Below are positions 44,156 through 53,356 of a stretch of 64,000 nucleotides of DNA, one piece after another. Position numbers and translations under genes: made by a program. Location: positions 2,852,001 through 2,916,000 of the forward strand of contig NZ_CP154799.1 in assembly GCF_050920705.1 (NCBI RefSeq), given 5' to 3'. This DNA is from Regnicoccus_A sp014224355. GTDB taxonomy: Bacteria; Cyanobacteriota; Cyanobacteriia; PCC-6307; Cyanobiaceae. The notes under the pieces are model-generated. The model saw only the letters and a program-made list of their open reading frames with translations, had not been told where the DNA came from and made no database searches. The stretch's first letter is position 1, and each line of letters begins with the position of its first letter.

Positions 44156-45130
44156 CTACTTTTTGTCAGTGACATCATAAGTTGTCAACACTTTTCCTTT
44201 CATGTCCTGCACAGAGGCTTCGTTTTTGTTGAGATCGATCTTGATTCGATATCCTCTGCTCTTGTCTACTAATACAATAAATGTTGAGTTGCGAGTCTCT
44301 TCCGTAAACCTAAAACGTGTTGATCCATCGGCTCCCAGTTCGGCCCATCTGCCTTGTCCTAGATCAACAAAAGAGCCACCTTTGAATATGACTTGGCGGA
44401 TATTCTGGCCTACGGATACTAGAGGCTTTGCAAAGCAACTATAGCGAGTTGTCGCTCCGCCCGACCGAGGAGCTCGAAGGATAATGCGTTCTCCATCTTG
44501 AATAATGATCCTTACAGTCCCATTTTCGTCACTGGCTCTGAGAATCATTTGCTTAAAACCCGTTGTTGACCCTTTTGAGAACAGAAGCTTTGCAAGGCCA
44601 TCTGCTGCTTTTCTACCACCTACGCCACCATAGTATCCACCTGCTGCAATTCCTGGTGGTCCAGCTATTACACCTGTACCAGAACCAATTGAAATTCCGA
44701 GTGCGTTCCCAAGCTCACCTGCATTATTAAGGATTAATCTTTCCGAAGCGTCGAATGCTCCCCTAAAGTTCTTGGGGTCACTATAGCAAGTTTTGCCATC
44801 CTTAAATTGAAAAAAGACTCGCCACCAGTCTTTCCCAGTTGTCCCAAAGCCTGTGCGATACTTGACAGTTAAAGGCCCTTTGGTAGTCTTTCCTTTCTTA
44901 AGATTTACCCAAGTTTCATCGTTAAAAAAGTCGTCGCTATATTTATGGACCAAGACAACATACGCTATGTCACTCTTTGTCTTGTTTTCTACGACAGCCT
45001 TGGCGGTGCGTGTAGTGGCCGCCGAAGCGGGAAATGAGACTGATGTTAGGGCTAGAGCGGCTAAACCACCTGTGAACATCTCTAAAAGATGCAAGTGCGG
45101 CGTCTTGAGGCGATTGCTTTGTAAATTCAT
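44156..45130 (-). CDS. Secreted protein with VHKYSD/TGFGTTG domain plus extra C-terminal domain
   Basis: 324 residues from ATG 45130 (MNLQSNRLKTPH). A signal peptide ends near ASAATT. The shared domain shows VVLVHKYSDDFFNDETWVNL, YRTGFGTTGKDWWRVFFQF, SDPKNFRGAFDASER and TTGFKQMILRASDENG. The last 100 residues are an added domain (FVDLGQGRWAELGADGSTRF, then SRGYRIKIDLNKNEASVQD). It lies 68 bases upstream of its shorter paralogue on the same strand, probably a tandem duplication. Confidence 0.6.
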   Translation of the reverse strand: MNLQSNRLKTPHLHLLEMFTGGLAALALTSVSFPASAATTRTAKAVVENKTKSDIAYVVLVHKYSDDFFNDETWVNLKKGKTTKGPLTVKYRTGFGTTGKDWWRVFFQFKDGKTCYSDPKNFRGAFDASERLILNNAGELGNALGISIGSGTGVIAGPPGIAAGGYYGGVGGRKAADGLAKLLFSKGSTTGFKQMILRASDENGTVRIIIQDGERIILRAPRSGGATTRYSCFAKPLVSVGQNIRQVIFKGGSFVDLGQGRWAELGADGSTRFRFTEETRNSTFIVLVDKSRGYRIKIDLNKNEASVQDMKGKVLTTYDVTDKK

Positions 45131-45826
45131 CAATTGTCAAAAGTTGCAATTAGTTCGCGAGCATGATGCTTGATTAATCACTCTTTACTGGATGATCGAT
45201 AAACTTCCCGAACCCTTCTACTATCGCAAGCGCAAGCTTGCCTCAAACGAATCTTAATAAGCAGCAACCCAAGGCAGCAATGCCTGCCTTGGGTTGCTAA
45301 TCTCAGAGTCGACGCCTAACGTCCGTTCATGATGGACAGTTTCCTTTAGACCTAGGGATTTGTATACAACACTTTTCGATAGGTCATACATCAATCAGCA
45401 GCTGCTGGAGGCGCTCCCGACGGTGATGCCACCGATTTGAGGTGGTTGCCTCATCTTGGAGAACCTGGTGGGACTACACAGCTAGCCGCAGACTGCCCTC
45501 ATGAACAGGTTACTGCTTGATATCCCCTGCCTGCTCTGGCGTTTTCTGCTGAATACCAGTTCCAGCTACTGCCAGCGGCATCGGGCTGGATGCTGCGGAC
45601 GTTGACCGGAAAGGCGGTGAAGGAGTCGAAGGCACGGGTGGGCAATGGGAGCGAACGGCTGCAGTTGTGAGTGCCACCGTTGTCTCACGCCCTGGCCGCC
45701 CACAGCAAGCTCACCTGGGCGATCAGCTCGGCGGTGTTCAGCTCCCGGCATGCTGATGGCCTTTGTGCGCAAAAGCCTCCCGGTGGTATTACTAGGTAAT
45801 ACTTAGCCTCCACCTGGGGAATTGCG
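45131..45826. other. Gene-free stretch at the end of the AT-rich patch
   Basis: About 700 bases. Short open frames exist on both strands, but none shows a recognisable domain or a good start. It marks the change back to high GC. Probably decayed sequence. Confidence 0.4.
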
Positions 45827-46075
45827 ATGGAATCCGAGGAAGTTGCCACCAGCTCGATCACCAGCAAGGGGCAGGTCACCATCCCCAAGGCGTTGCGGCA
45901 GCAGTTCGGGCTGGCCAGGGGCAGCCGCGTGAGCTTTGCGCTGGTGGGGGATCACATCGAGCTGCGCCCCTGGAAGCCGGAGCAGCCAGTGCCGGAGAGC
46001 GGTTTCGGGCTGCTCAGGACCAGCCGGCCAGCCGTGCCAGCGGACTTCGATCCCGCCCGCCTGCTGCGCCCGTGA
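45827..46075 (+). CDS. AbrB/MazE-type antitoxin
   Basis: 82 residues from ATG 45827. The swapped-hairpin DNA-binding domain is clear: SSITSKGQVTIPKALRQQFG and GSRVSFALVGDHIELRPW. The C-terminal tail (PAVPADFDPARLLRP) is the likely toxin-neutralising segment. Its stop overlaps the GTG of the toxin gene (GTGA). Confidence 0.85.
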   Translation: MESEEVATSSITSKGQVTIPKALRQQFGLARGSRVSFALVGDHIELRPWKPEQPVPESGFGLLRTSRPAVPADFDPARLLRP

Positions 46076-46497
46076 TCGGTCTCGACACCAACGTGCTGGC
46101 CCGCTACTTCGTGGCGGAGGACGCAGCCGATGCCGCCACGGAACGCCAGCGCAGGGCCGCCCGCGATCTGATCGAATCCGGCCAGCCCCTTTTCCTGGCC
46201 AAGACGGTGGCCCTGGAGCTGGAGTGGGTGCTGCGGGGGTACTACGGCTTCCCGGTGGACCAGGTGCTGCAGGTGTTCGACCACCTGTTGGCCCATCCTG
46301 GGCTGTCGGCGGAAGACCGGCCAGCCCTGGAGCAGGCCATGGCCGGCGTGCGCAGCGGGCTCGATTTCGCCGATGCCCTGCACCATGCCAGCTGCCGCAG
46401 TTGCGCGTCGATGGCGTCGTTTGATGATCGCGGCTTCGGGCGACGGATCCGCCAGCTGAATCTCTCTCCTCGACTGTTTGTTCCCGCAGCTTCCTGA
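46072..46497 (+). CDS. vapC: PIN-domain toxin (VapC-like)
   Basis: 141 residues from GTG 46072. PIN-domain acidic residues are in IGLDTNVLARYF, ALELEWVLRG and GLDFADALHHASC, followed by MASFDDRGFGR. It should be a ribonuclease held inactive by the AbrB-type partner encoded just before it. Confidence 0.85.
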   Translation: MIGLDTNVLARYFVAEDAADAATERQRRAARDLIESGQPLFLAKTVALELEWVLRGYYGFPVDQVLQVFDHLLAHPGLSAEDRPALEQAMAGVRSGLDFADALHHASCRSCASMASFDDRGFGRRIRQLNLSPRLFVPAAS

Positions 46498-46655
46498 GCG
46501 GGCCGGGGCGGGACGGTATGGGCTCACGGCCTGGCATGCCGCTTCAACTGCTCCTCCGACTGTTCCCAATCACCAACTCTTGGGGGAGCCTGCCTGGGGT
46601 GGGGCCAGGTTTGGGGGGTCACGTCAGCCAGGTGACAGCACCCACGGCGAGCCGC

Positions 46656-47477
46656 TCAGTTGTCGATGAACACCGAATGGGCCGTACGCACGACCCGTGG
46701 ATCGGGCGCACAGGCGACGTCGTGGTCCTTGTGCTCGTAGTCCAGGGCGTGGAGGACGCTGCGGATGGCGCCAAGACGGGCCCGCCGCTTCTCGTTGGAG
46801 TTGACGATCGTCCATGGCGCCACGAGGGTATCGGTGGCGAGCAGCATCTCGTTGCGAGCTTCGGTGTACTCGCTGTACTTCTCCACGCTCACCTCGTCGA
46901 TGGGCGAAAGCTTCCAATGCTTGAGCGGATCCTTGCGCCGGTCGTCGAAACGCAGCTTCTGCCTGGCCTGCGACACGGTGAACCACATCTTGAAGAGCAG
47001 GATCCCACTGCCGACGAGTGACTGCTCGAAGCCGGGAACCTGGCGGAGAAACAGCGCGTGCTCCTGAGGTGTGCAGAAGCCCATCACCTTCTCGACGCCG
47101 GCCCGGTTGTACCACGACCTGTCGAACATCGTGACTTCGCCGGCTGATGGCAGGTGCGGGACGTAGCGCTGGAAGTACCACTGGGTCACCTCGGCATCGT
47201 TGGGCTTCGGCAGCGCCACATGGTCACTGCCGCGAGGGTTCAGGTGTTCGCGGAAGCGCTTGATCGATCCACCCTTGCCCGCCGCATCGCGACCTTCGAA
47301 GAGGATCACCACGCGCTGTCCGACAGCCTTGATGTGACGCTGTGCCTTGAGCAGTTCGATCTGGAGCGTTTTGAGGTCTCGTTTGTAGTCCTTCTTGTCG
47401 ATCGGTTCGTCGTAGGGAAGATCGTTCTGCATCTCCTCGATCAACTCGACGGGCGATGGGCGTTGCTTCTTGCTCAT
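46656..47477 (-). CDS. ppk2: Polyphosphate kinase 2
   Basis: 273 residues from ATG 47477. Walker A is VVILFEGRDAAGKGGSIKRF. The family segments QWYFQRYVPHLPSAGEVTMF, DRSWYNRAGVEKVMGFC and VSQARQKLRFDDRRKDPLKH are all present. It moves phosphate between polyphosphate and nucleotides. Normal length, single domain. Stands alone between the toxin-antitoxin pair and the DUF6629-like gene. Confidence 0.93.
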   Translation of the reverse strand: MSKKQRPSPVELIEEMQNDLPYDEPIDKKDYKRDLKTLQIELLKAQRHIKAVGQRVVILFEGRDAAGKGGSIKRFREHLNPRGSDHVALPKPNDAEVTQWYFQRYVPHLPSAGEVTMFDRSWYNRAGVEKVMGFCTPQEHALFLRQVPGFEQSLVGSGILLFKMWFTVSQARQKLRFDDRRKDPLKHWKLSPIDEVSVEKYSEYTEARNEMLLATDTLVAPWTIVNSNEKRRARLGAIRSVLHALDYEHKDHDVACAPDPRVVRTAHSVFIDN

Positions 47478-47691
47478 CAGAGTTGCGATCGTCCGGCTGC
47501 CCCCACCCTGGCAAGATCGTTCGCCAACCGCTTCACCTGTCCATCAAGGCCTCATCCCAGCGGAGCGCCTCCTGCAACGTCGGCGTCTTGGCGGGGCGTC
47601 CGAGCTCTTCCAGGCCTTGACTTTCATCACCCATCTCCCCCCGCCGCGCCAGGCTGGGGGAGACGCTTGCTGCCGGAGACGGCTCACGCCG

Positions 47692-48381
47692 ATGTGCTTC
47701 TCCAGCAGCGCCAGCTTCGTGGTGGCGGCCGTTCTGTTGCCTCTGGGGGTGGCCTCCGTTCGCTACTGCCTGGCGCAACGGCGCAGCGAGCTGCTGCCCC
47801 TGGCCTTCTCCCCGTTGTTCTTCTCGGCGCAACAGGCCCTGGAGGGTGTGGTCTGGCTTGGCCTGGCGCCCGGGGGGCCTGGCTGGCTCGTGCACCCCGC
47901 TGCGCTCGGTTATCTGTTCTTCGCCTATGCCTTCTGGCTGGCCTGGTTCCCCTGGTGTGTGCTGCATCTGAACCGGCAGGCGCCCCCTGCCCTGCGCCGC
48001 CGCCTGCTGCAGATCGATCTGGTGCTGGGCCTGCTGGTGGGGGCAGGACTCTGGCTCCCACTGCTGCTGGATGGCTCTCGGCTCGAGCCGGTGGTGGTGA
48101 ACGGATCCCTGAACTACACCACCACCCTTCTGGCGGACCGCTGGATCAGCCTCGGCCTCGGCAGCACGGTCTATGGGCTGCTCATCTCCGCGCCTTTGCT
48201 GCTCAGCACCTCGGGGCGGCTGCGCTGGTTCGGTGGCTGCATTCTGGGCGCCTTCCTGATCACGCACCTCGCCTACGGCTACGCCTTCACCTCGGTGTGG
48301 TGCTTCTTCAGCGCGCTGCTGTCGGGATCGCTGTACTGGATCCTCAGGGATCCGGACCCACACGCTGTCCTGGTTGCCTGA
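47692..48381 (+). CDS. DUF6629-like membrane protein
   Basis: 229 residues from ATG 47692. It begins MCFSSSASFVVAAVLLPLG, the signature start of this family, and has seven hydrophobic segments. FFSAQQALEGVVWLGL and TSVWCFFSALLSGSLYWIL are further family-like stretches. Function unknown. Confidence 0.72.
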   Translation: MCFSSSASFVVAAVLLPLGVASVRYCLAQRRSELLPLAFSPLFFSAQQALEGVVWLGLAPGGPGWLVHPAALGYLFFAYAFWLAWFPWCVLHLNRQAPPALRRRLLQIDLVLGLLVGAGLWLPLLLDGSRLEPVVVNGSLNYTTTLLADRWISLGLGSTVYGLLISAPLLLSTSGRLRWFGGCILGAFLITHLAYGYAFTSVWCFFSALLSGSLYWILRDPDPHAVLVA

Positions 48382-48432
48382 TGGCGCCCCATTGCCTCAC
48401 AAAGTCGTGAACACTCTCTGCGAGCAGCTGCC

Positions 48433-49098
48433 ATGAGTGACCGTCCCGCCCCCACCGATCCCGCCCAGCTGCGCCGCGACTACCGCCGCGCAGCCCTGCG
48501 GCGGGCCGATCTGGCGGCTGATCCAGTGGCGCAGTTCCGCCTTTGGTTCGATCAGGCCGTGGCGGCGGAGCTGAGCGAGCCCAATGCCATGGTGCTGGGT
48601 ACCAGCGACGGCACGCGCCCCAGCGCCCGCACCGTTCTGCTCAAGGCGTTCGACGGGCGTGGGTTCGTGTTTTTCACCCACTATGAGAGCCGTAAGGCCA
48701 CCGAGATCGCCGCCCACCCGGAGGTGAGCCTGCTGTTTCCCTGGTACGGGCTGGAGCGACAGGTGGCGATCCTGGGCCGGGCCGAGCGGATCAGCGCTGG
48801 CGAATCGCTCGCCTACTTCCTCTCGCGCCCGCTCGGCAGCCGGATGGGAGCCTGGGTGTCGCAGCAGAGCGCCGTGATCCGCTCTCGCTCGATCCTCGAA
48901 GCGCAGTGGCAGGCGATGCAACACCGCTTCGCCAGCGGAGAGGTGCCGCTGCCGCCGGCCTGGGGCGGCCTGCGGGTGGTGCCCTTTGAGTTCGAGTTCT
49001 GGCAGGGGCGCGAGAACCGTCTGCACGATCGCTTCCGCTACCGGCCCAACGGCGATGGCGCGGGCGGACTCTGGAGCATCGAGCGGCTGGCGCCCTGA
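48433..49098 (+). CDS. pdxH: Pyridoxamine 5'-phosphate oxidase
   Basis: 221 residues from ATG 48433. FMN-binding and substrate motifs are standard: NAMVLGTSDGTRPSARTVLL, GFVFFTHYESRKATEIAAHP, ALLFPW-like SLLFPWYGLERQVAILG, and the C-terminal FWQGRENRLHDRFRY, RLAP. It makes pyridoxal 5'-phosphate. Full length and intact. Confidence 0.94.
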   Translation: MSDRPAPTDPAQLRRDYRRAALRRADLAADPVAQFRLWFDQAVAAELSEPNAMVLGTSDGTRPSARTVLLKAFDGRGFVFFTHYESRKATEIAAHPEVSLLFPWYGLERQVAILGRAERISAGESLAYFLSRPLGSRMGAWVSQQSAVIRSRSILEAQWQAMQHRFASGEVPLPPAWGGLRVVPFEFEFWQGRENRLHDRFRYRPNGDGAGGLWSIERLAP

Positions 49099-49119
49099 TC
49101 CCCGGCGGCCCCCTCCTGG

Positions 49120-49626
49120 TCAGGCTGGAGGCGCTGCCGGCGTGGCGGATCCCATGGCGTGGAGCTCCATCACCTGTTCAGGGCTGAGGTTGAAGCTCAG
49201 GACCCCCCTGGTGCTGGGGACCTCCAGGCGGAGGGGAAGCGCTTCACTGGGCCGTGGGATCAGGGCATCGAGATCGAACTGGGCGGATCCGCTCGGAACC
49301 GATGACCCATCCCTGGGAACCATCTCTTCGCTGCGATTGGGCAGGCTCCATTCCTGACCCGTCGAATCACTCAACACAAGATCGGCGCTGTGATCCAGGG
49401 TCGTTCTGGCATCCAGGACATTGAGGCGGATGCGCTGGCCGGAGGGGTACTCCGGGAACGGCTGCTCGAAGACCTGGGCGCTGAGGCGATGGCCCGCCCG
49501 ATCGTCGAGCGACCAGCTGTCCGCGGCCAGAACCGGGGCAGCTCCGAGAAGGAACGCCAGCAGCAACGGCAGAACAGCGAACAACCATCGCCTCAGACGG
49601 GACTGAACGCAGACACCGAAAGTCAT
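49120..49626 (-). CDS. Secreted DUF3122-like protein (copy 2)
   Basis: 168 residues from ATG 49626, with a signal peptide (LFAVLPLLLAFLLGAAPVLA). Shared with copy 1 are VFEQPFPEYPSGQRIRLNV, NRSEEMVPRDGSSVPSGSAQ and the PRPSEALPLRLE segment. Function unknown. Confidence 0.7.
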   Translation of the reverse strand: MTFGVCVQSRLRRWLFAVLPLLLAFLLGAAPVLAADSWSLDDRAGHRLSAQVFEQPFPEYPSGQRIRLNVLDARTTLDHSADLVLSDSTGQEWSLPNRSEEMVPRDGSSVPSGSAQFDLDALIPRPSEALPLRLEVPSTRGVLSFNLSPEQVMELHAMGSATPAAPPA

Positions 49627-49844
49627 GACTGTAACGGCATAATGGCTTATCTACTCTAGTGCGAGCATCGCGATCCGTCCGCCGCTCAGGGCCAGGGCCC
49701 CAGCTCTTGACGTGGGCCAATCCAGGCTCGGCAGCCACCCTGATCAAGGTGTGCGCCGAGGAGCAGGTGGCTGAGTTCGACAACCACCTCCAGCCGTTCG
49801 CACCCCTGGTGCGCTGGCTGGGACTGGCCCTCAGGACATCGTGA

Positions 49845-50192
49845 TCAGGCGGTCTGCAACTGCTGGAGCTGTTCCTCGAGCCGCTTTCTGAGACGACGCT
49901 GAACCAGGCCGCACAGTTCGGCGACCAGGGGATCGGCCACCTCATAGATCAGCCGGGTGCCCTCCCGCTCGCAACGCACCAGGCCGGCCCGCTGCAACTG
50001 CCCCAGCTGGCGGCTGATGTGCGACTGACTGAAGCCCGTGGCCTCGATCAGGGAGGCCACGTCCCTGGCTCCGTCGTGCTCAAGCTGGCAGAGCAGCTGC
50101 AGCCGGGCCGGCTCACTCAGCAGGCGGAAGAAGGCGCTCAGTTCCTCAAGGAGCTGGGGGCTGGGCCGAGACCCGCCAGCGGAAGCAGCCAT
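49845..50192 (-). CDS. ArsR-family sulfane-sulfur sensor (BigR/SqrR-like)
   Basis: 115 residues from ATG 50192 (MAASAGGSRPS); an ATG at 50225 would add 11. The winged HTH is DVASLIEATGFSQSHISRQL. One Cys lies in the second helix (LQLLCQLEHDG) and another in the last helix (VAELCGLVQRRL), the positions used by BigR and SqrR to form a polysulfide bridge. It is divergent from the persulfide dioxygenase operon and most likely represses it. Confidence 0.75.
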   Translation of the reverse strand: MAASAGGSRPSPQLLEELSAFFRLLSEPARLQLLCQLEHDGARDVASLIEATGFSQSHISRQLGQLQRAGLVRCEREGTRLIYEVADPLVAELCGLVQRRLRKRLEEQLQQLQTA

Positions 50193-50215
50193 GGTCACAG
50201 TTATGTCGATGGACA

Positions 50216-50259
50216 CATTATGCACCGATCACCAGCCCCCTGACGAATGACCATTATGC
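50216..50259. promoter_or_regulatory. Paired CATTATGC boxes in the sulfur-operon promoter region
   Basis: CATTATGC occurs at 50216-50223 and 50252-50259, between the ArsR gene and the dioxygenase gene. They are direct repeats 36 bases apart and are candidate binding sites for the ArsR protein. Confidence 0.4.
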
Positions 50260-50263
50260 GGCT

Positions 50264-51439
50264 ATGCTCATACAAGTTGCTGATCGAGCCCCCATGGCCG
50301 TCGCTCCCGCTCGCGGCTTCTCCCTCTCGGCCGCTGCCGGTGGTGCCCCGTTGCTGTTCCGCCAGCTGTTCGATGCCGACACCGGCACCTTCACCTACCT
50401 GATCGCCGAGGTGGCCAGTGCCGAGGGCCTGATGATTGATCCGGTGTTCGAGCAACACGACCGCGATCTCTCCCTGATCCAGGAGCTGGGGATCCAGCTG
50501 GTGGCCTGTCTCGACACCCACGCCCACGCTGATCACGTCACCGGCAGCTGGCTGATGCACGACGCCACCGGCAGCGCCATCGGCCTGGCTGCCGTCGCGG
50601 GCGCCGAGAACGTGACCCTGCCCCTGCGGCACGGCGATCAGGTGGCCTTCGGCAGTCGTGCTCTGGAGGTGCGCGCCACCCCCGGCCACACCGACGGCTG
50701 CCTCACCTTCGTGCTCGACGATCACAGCCTGGCCTTCACCGGTGATGCCCTGCTGGTGCGCGGCTGCGGCCGCTGTGATTTCCAGCAGGGCAACGCCCAC
50801 ACCCTCTACCGCTCGATCACCGAGCAGATCCTCTCCCTCCCCGACTCGTGCCTGCTCTACCCCAGCCACGACTACAGCGGCCGCACGCTCAGCTCGGTGT
50901 CAGAAGAGCGGGCCTTCAACGCCCGCCTGGGCGGTGAAGCCGATGAGCGCGACTTCGTGGGCTATATGGAGAATCTGGAACTGCCCCACCCGCGGCGGCT
51001 GGCCGTGGCCCTGCCCGCCAATCTGCGCAGCGGCAGACCGCGGGGGCACACGCCCCCGGATCCCGACGGCTGGGCACCGATCCGCCGCAGCTATGCCGGC
51101 CTGCCCCAGCTCGAATCCCAGTGGGTCAGCGAGCACCGCGACTCGCTCACGCTGCTGGATGTGCGCTCAGCTGATGAATTCAACGGCCCCGACGGCCACA
51201 TCCCGGGCAGCCTGCTGATCCCCCTGCAGGACCTGGAGCAGCGGCTCGGCGAGATCCCCACGGGGCAGCCCCTGGTGGTGCTCTGCCATTCCGGCAGCCG
51301 CTCGGCCCTGGCCACCCAGGAGCTGCTCAAGGCCGGACGGTCTCAGGTGGCCAACCTGCGCGGCGGTCTGCGCGCCTGGCAGCGGGAAGGCCTGCCCCTG
51401 GAACACCCCATGCCCACCCCTGCTCAGCCAACACCATGA
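50264..51439 (+). CDS. Persulfide dioxygenase-rhodanese fusion
   Basis: 391 residues from ATG 50264; ATG 50294 (MAVAPARGFSL) is an alternative that leaves more room for a promoter. The metallo-beta-lactamase domain has the ETHE1-type iron ligands (THAHADHVTGS, TPGHTDGCL, FTGDALLVRGCGRCD, YPSHDY). The C-terminal rhodanese domain has the active Cys in VVLCHSGSRSALATQEL. It oxidises persulfides to sulfite and handles sulfane sulfur. First gene of a four-gene operon with overlapping stops and starts. Confidence 0.9.
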   Translation: MLIQVADRAPMAVAPARGFSLSAAAGGAPLLFRQLFDADTGTFTYLIAEVASAEGLMIDPVFEQHDRDLSLIQELGIQLVACLDTHAHADHVTGSWLMHDATGSAIGLAAVAGAENVTLPLRHGDQVAFGSRALEVRATPGHTDGCLTFVLDDHSLAFTGDALLVRGCGRCDFQQGNAHTLYRSITEQILSLPDSCLLYPSHDYSGRTLSSVSEERAFNARLGGEADERDFVGYMENLELPHPRRLAVALPANLRSGRPRGHTPPDPDGWAPIRRSYAGLPQLESQWVSEHRDSLTLLDVRSADEFNGPDGHIPGSLLIPLQDLEQRLGEIPTGQPLVVLCHSGSRSALATQELLKAGRSQVANLRGGLRAWQREGLPLEHPMPTPAQPTP

Positions 51440-51981
51440 CCACCCAGACCAGCTCCACACACTCCAGCCCCATTCGCCTGAGCGCCCGGGACCTCAGCCA
51501 CCAGCACCGTGACAACAGGATCACGGTGATCGATGTGCGCGAGCCGATGGAATACGTGGCTGGCCACATCCCCGGCAGCCACAACATCCCCCTCTCCCGC
51601 CTCGGCAGCGCCAGCCTCCCCGAGGGGCCGTTGGTGCTGGTCTGTCAGAGCGGCAAGCGCAGCGAGAAGGGGCTGGCCGAGCTGCTGCGCCGGGGCCATC
51701 CCCATCGCCTCGCCGACCTGGAGGGCGGCATGGGCGCCTGGCAGCAGGCGGGCCTGCCCATCAACCGCCGCAAGGGCGCTCCCCTGCCGCTGATGCGTCA
51801 GGTGCAGATCGCCGCCGGCAGCCTGGTGCTGCTCGGGGTGATCCTCAGCCAGACCGTGGCTCCGGGCTGGATCTGGCTGGCGGGCTTCGTGGGAGCTGGC
51901 CTCACCTTTGCCGGCATCAGCGGCTTCTGCGGCATGGCCCGGCTGCTGGCGGTCATGCCCTGGAACCAGGTGAGGATGTGA
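51436..51981 (+). CDS. Rhodanese with C-terminal DUF2892 membrane domain (YgaP-like)
   Basis: 181 residues from ATG 51436, overlapping the previous stop. The rhodanese domain has VIDVREPMEYVAGHIPGSHN and the active loop VLVCQSGKRSEKG. The C-terminal half has two membrane helices (IAAGSLVLLGVILSQTVAPG, then FVGAGLTFAGISGFCGMARL), the DUF2892 form seen in YgaP. It transfers sulfane sulfur at the membrane. Confidence 0.9.
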   Translation: MTTQTSSTHSSPIRLSARDLSHQHRDNRITVIDVREPMEYVAGHIPGSHNIPLSRLGSASLPEGPLVLVCQSGKRSEKGLAELLRRGHPHRLADLEGGMGAWQQAGLPINRRKGAPLPLMRQVQIAAGSLVLLGVILSQTVAPGWIWLAGFVGAGLTFAGISGFCGMARLLAVMPWNQVRM

Positions 51982-52853
51982 TCAGCGGCACCGTGCTGCT
52001 GTTGATCCTTGGAGGCCTTGTGATCGGGCTCCTGCTCGCCGTGCTGGGGGCCGGGGGCTCGATCCTGTTGCTGCCCCTGCTGGTGAGCGGCGCCGGCCTG
52101 TCCACCCGGGAGGCCGTTCCGCTCTCCCTGATGGTGGTGACCCTGCTGGCCCTGGGCAATGTGGGGCCCTACATCCGCCGTAGGCAGGTGGCCCCGCGGC
52201 CGGCGCTGATCCTGGGAGTGCCGGCCCTGGCAGGCGCCTGGATCGGAGGCAGCCTGGTCAAGGCCGGCCTGATCCCCGAGGCCGTTCAACTGGGGATCTT
52301 CACAGTGGCGGCCCTGGTCGCCTCCTGGCTGCTGCTGCGGCCCGCCACCCCCCGGCCTTCAAGCGGGGAGGGCGGCGGTCATGGCCAGCGGCAAGAGCGC
52401 GAAACGCCCGTGGCCCTGGCGGCACAGGGTGTGGTGGTGGGCCTGCTCACCGGCGTTGCCGGGGTGGGGGGAGGATTTGCGATCGTGCCCGCCCTCGTTC
52501 TGCTGGCCGGTCTGCCGATGCAGCTGGCCAGCGGCACCAGCCTGGTGCTGATCAGCACCAACAGCCTGGTGGCCCTGCTGGCGCTGGGCCATTGGCCGGC
52601 CGCCAGCCTGGGTCTGCTGCTGCCCCTGGTGGGCGGTGGCGCCGCAGGCGCCGTGCTGGGCCAGCGGCTGGCGCCCCACCTCAGTGACCACAAGCTGCGG
52701 CTGGGCTTCTCCTGCCTGTTGATCGGCTCGGCGCTGCTCACAGGCTTCGAGGGATTGCGCCGCCAGAACCAACCGCTGATCGGAGGCAGCCCTGCCCCCG
52801 AGGCTCTTCTCCGCCGGCCATCACCACATCTCACCAACCAGGAGCAGCGATGA
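51978..52853 (+). CDS. TauE/SafE-family sulfite exporter
   Basis: 291 residues from GTG 51978, overlapping the previous stop. Eight or so membrane helices in two related halves, with the family motif GAGGSILLLPLLVSGAGLS in the first and GVAGVGGGFAIVPALVLLAG in the second. In this operon it probably exports sulfite made by the dioxygenase. Confidence 0.88.
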   Translation: MISGTVLLLILGGLVIGLLLAVLGAGGSILLLPLLVSGAGLSTREAVPLSLMVVTLLALGNVGPYIRRRQVAPRPALILGVPALAGAWIGGSLVKAGLIPEAVQLGIFTVAALVASWLLLRPATPRPSSGEGGGHGQRQERETPVALAAQGVVVGLLTGVAGVGGGFAIVPALVLLAGLPMQLASGTSLVLISTNSLVALLALGHWPAASLGLLLPLVGGGAAGAVLGQRLAPHLSDHKLRLGFSCLLIGSALLTGFEGLRRQNQPLIGGSPAPEALLRRPSPHLTNQEQR

Positions 52854-53296
52854 GCCAGCGCACCTTCCAGTTCCGGCTGCGCAGCAGCCATAGCGGGCCC
52901 ACCCGCGCCACCCAGTCGCTTGAGGTGGAGTTCCTGGCTGAATCGGGGGAATGGGAGCCTCAGCACCCCAGCCTCACCACCCCGGGGTTCCGGCTCTACC
53001 TGCTGTCACTGCTGCTCTGCCAGCATTTTTACCTGGTGGCCAATGCCCAGGAGCGTGCCATTCCCCTGCAGCGGGTGGAGGGATCCTTCACGGTGCTCAC
53101 CAGCGCCGACTGGATCCTGGAGCAGCTGAACGGGGACTTCCGCCTGCGGCTCGATCCAGCCGTTTCGGCGGACGAGCGCTCCCGCGCCGACGACGAAGCG
53201 ATCGCCTTCATCGGCGAGCGGATGAAACTCTGCCCGGTCTCACGCAACCTGCCGGCCACGGCGGAGAAAGCGATCGGGCTGCGCCTGGAGGCATGA
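52850..53296 (+). CDS. OsmC-like protein in the sulfur operon
   Basis: 148 residues from ATG 52850, overlapping the TauE stop. LYLLSLLLCQHFYLVANAQE and ERMKLCPVSRNLPATAEKAI match the two cysteine regions of OsmC/Ohr-like proteins. It may be a thiol peroxidase or a sulfur-relay protein. The OsmC link is moderate; translational coupling to the sulfur genes is clear. Confidence 0.6.
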   Translation: MSQRTFQFRLRSSHSGPTRATQSLEVEFLAESGEWEPQHPSLTTPGFRLYLLSLLLCQHFYLVANAQERAIPLQRVEGSFTVLTSADWILEQLNGDFRLRLDPAVSADERSRADDEAIAFIGERMKLCPVSRNLPATAEKAIGLRLEA

Positions 53297-53356
53297 GGCC
53301 CAACACGGAGTCGCTATGAGTTAGGCTGGTTGGAGTCTTTGACCTGCAGCTCAACC

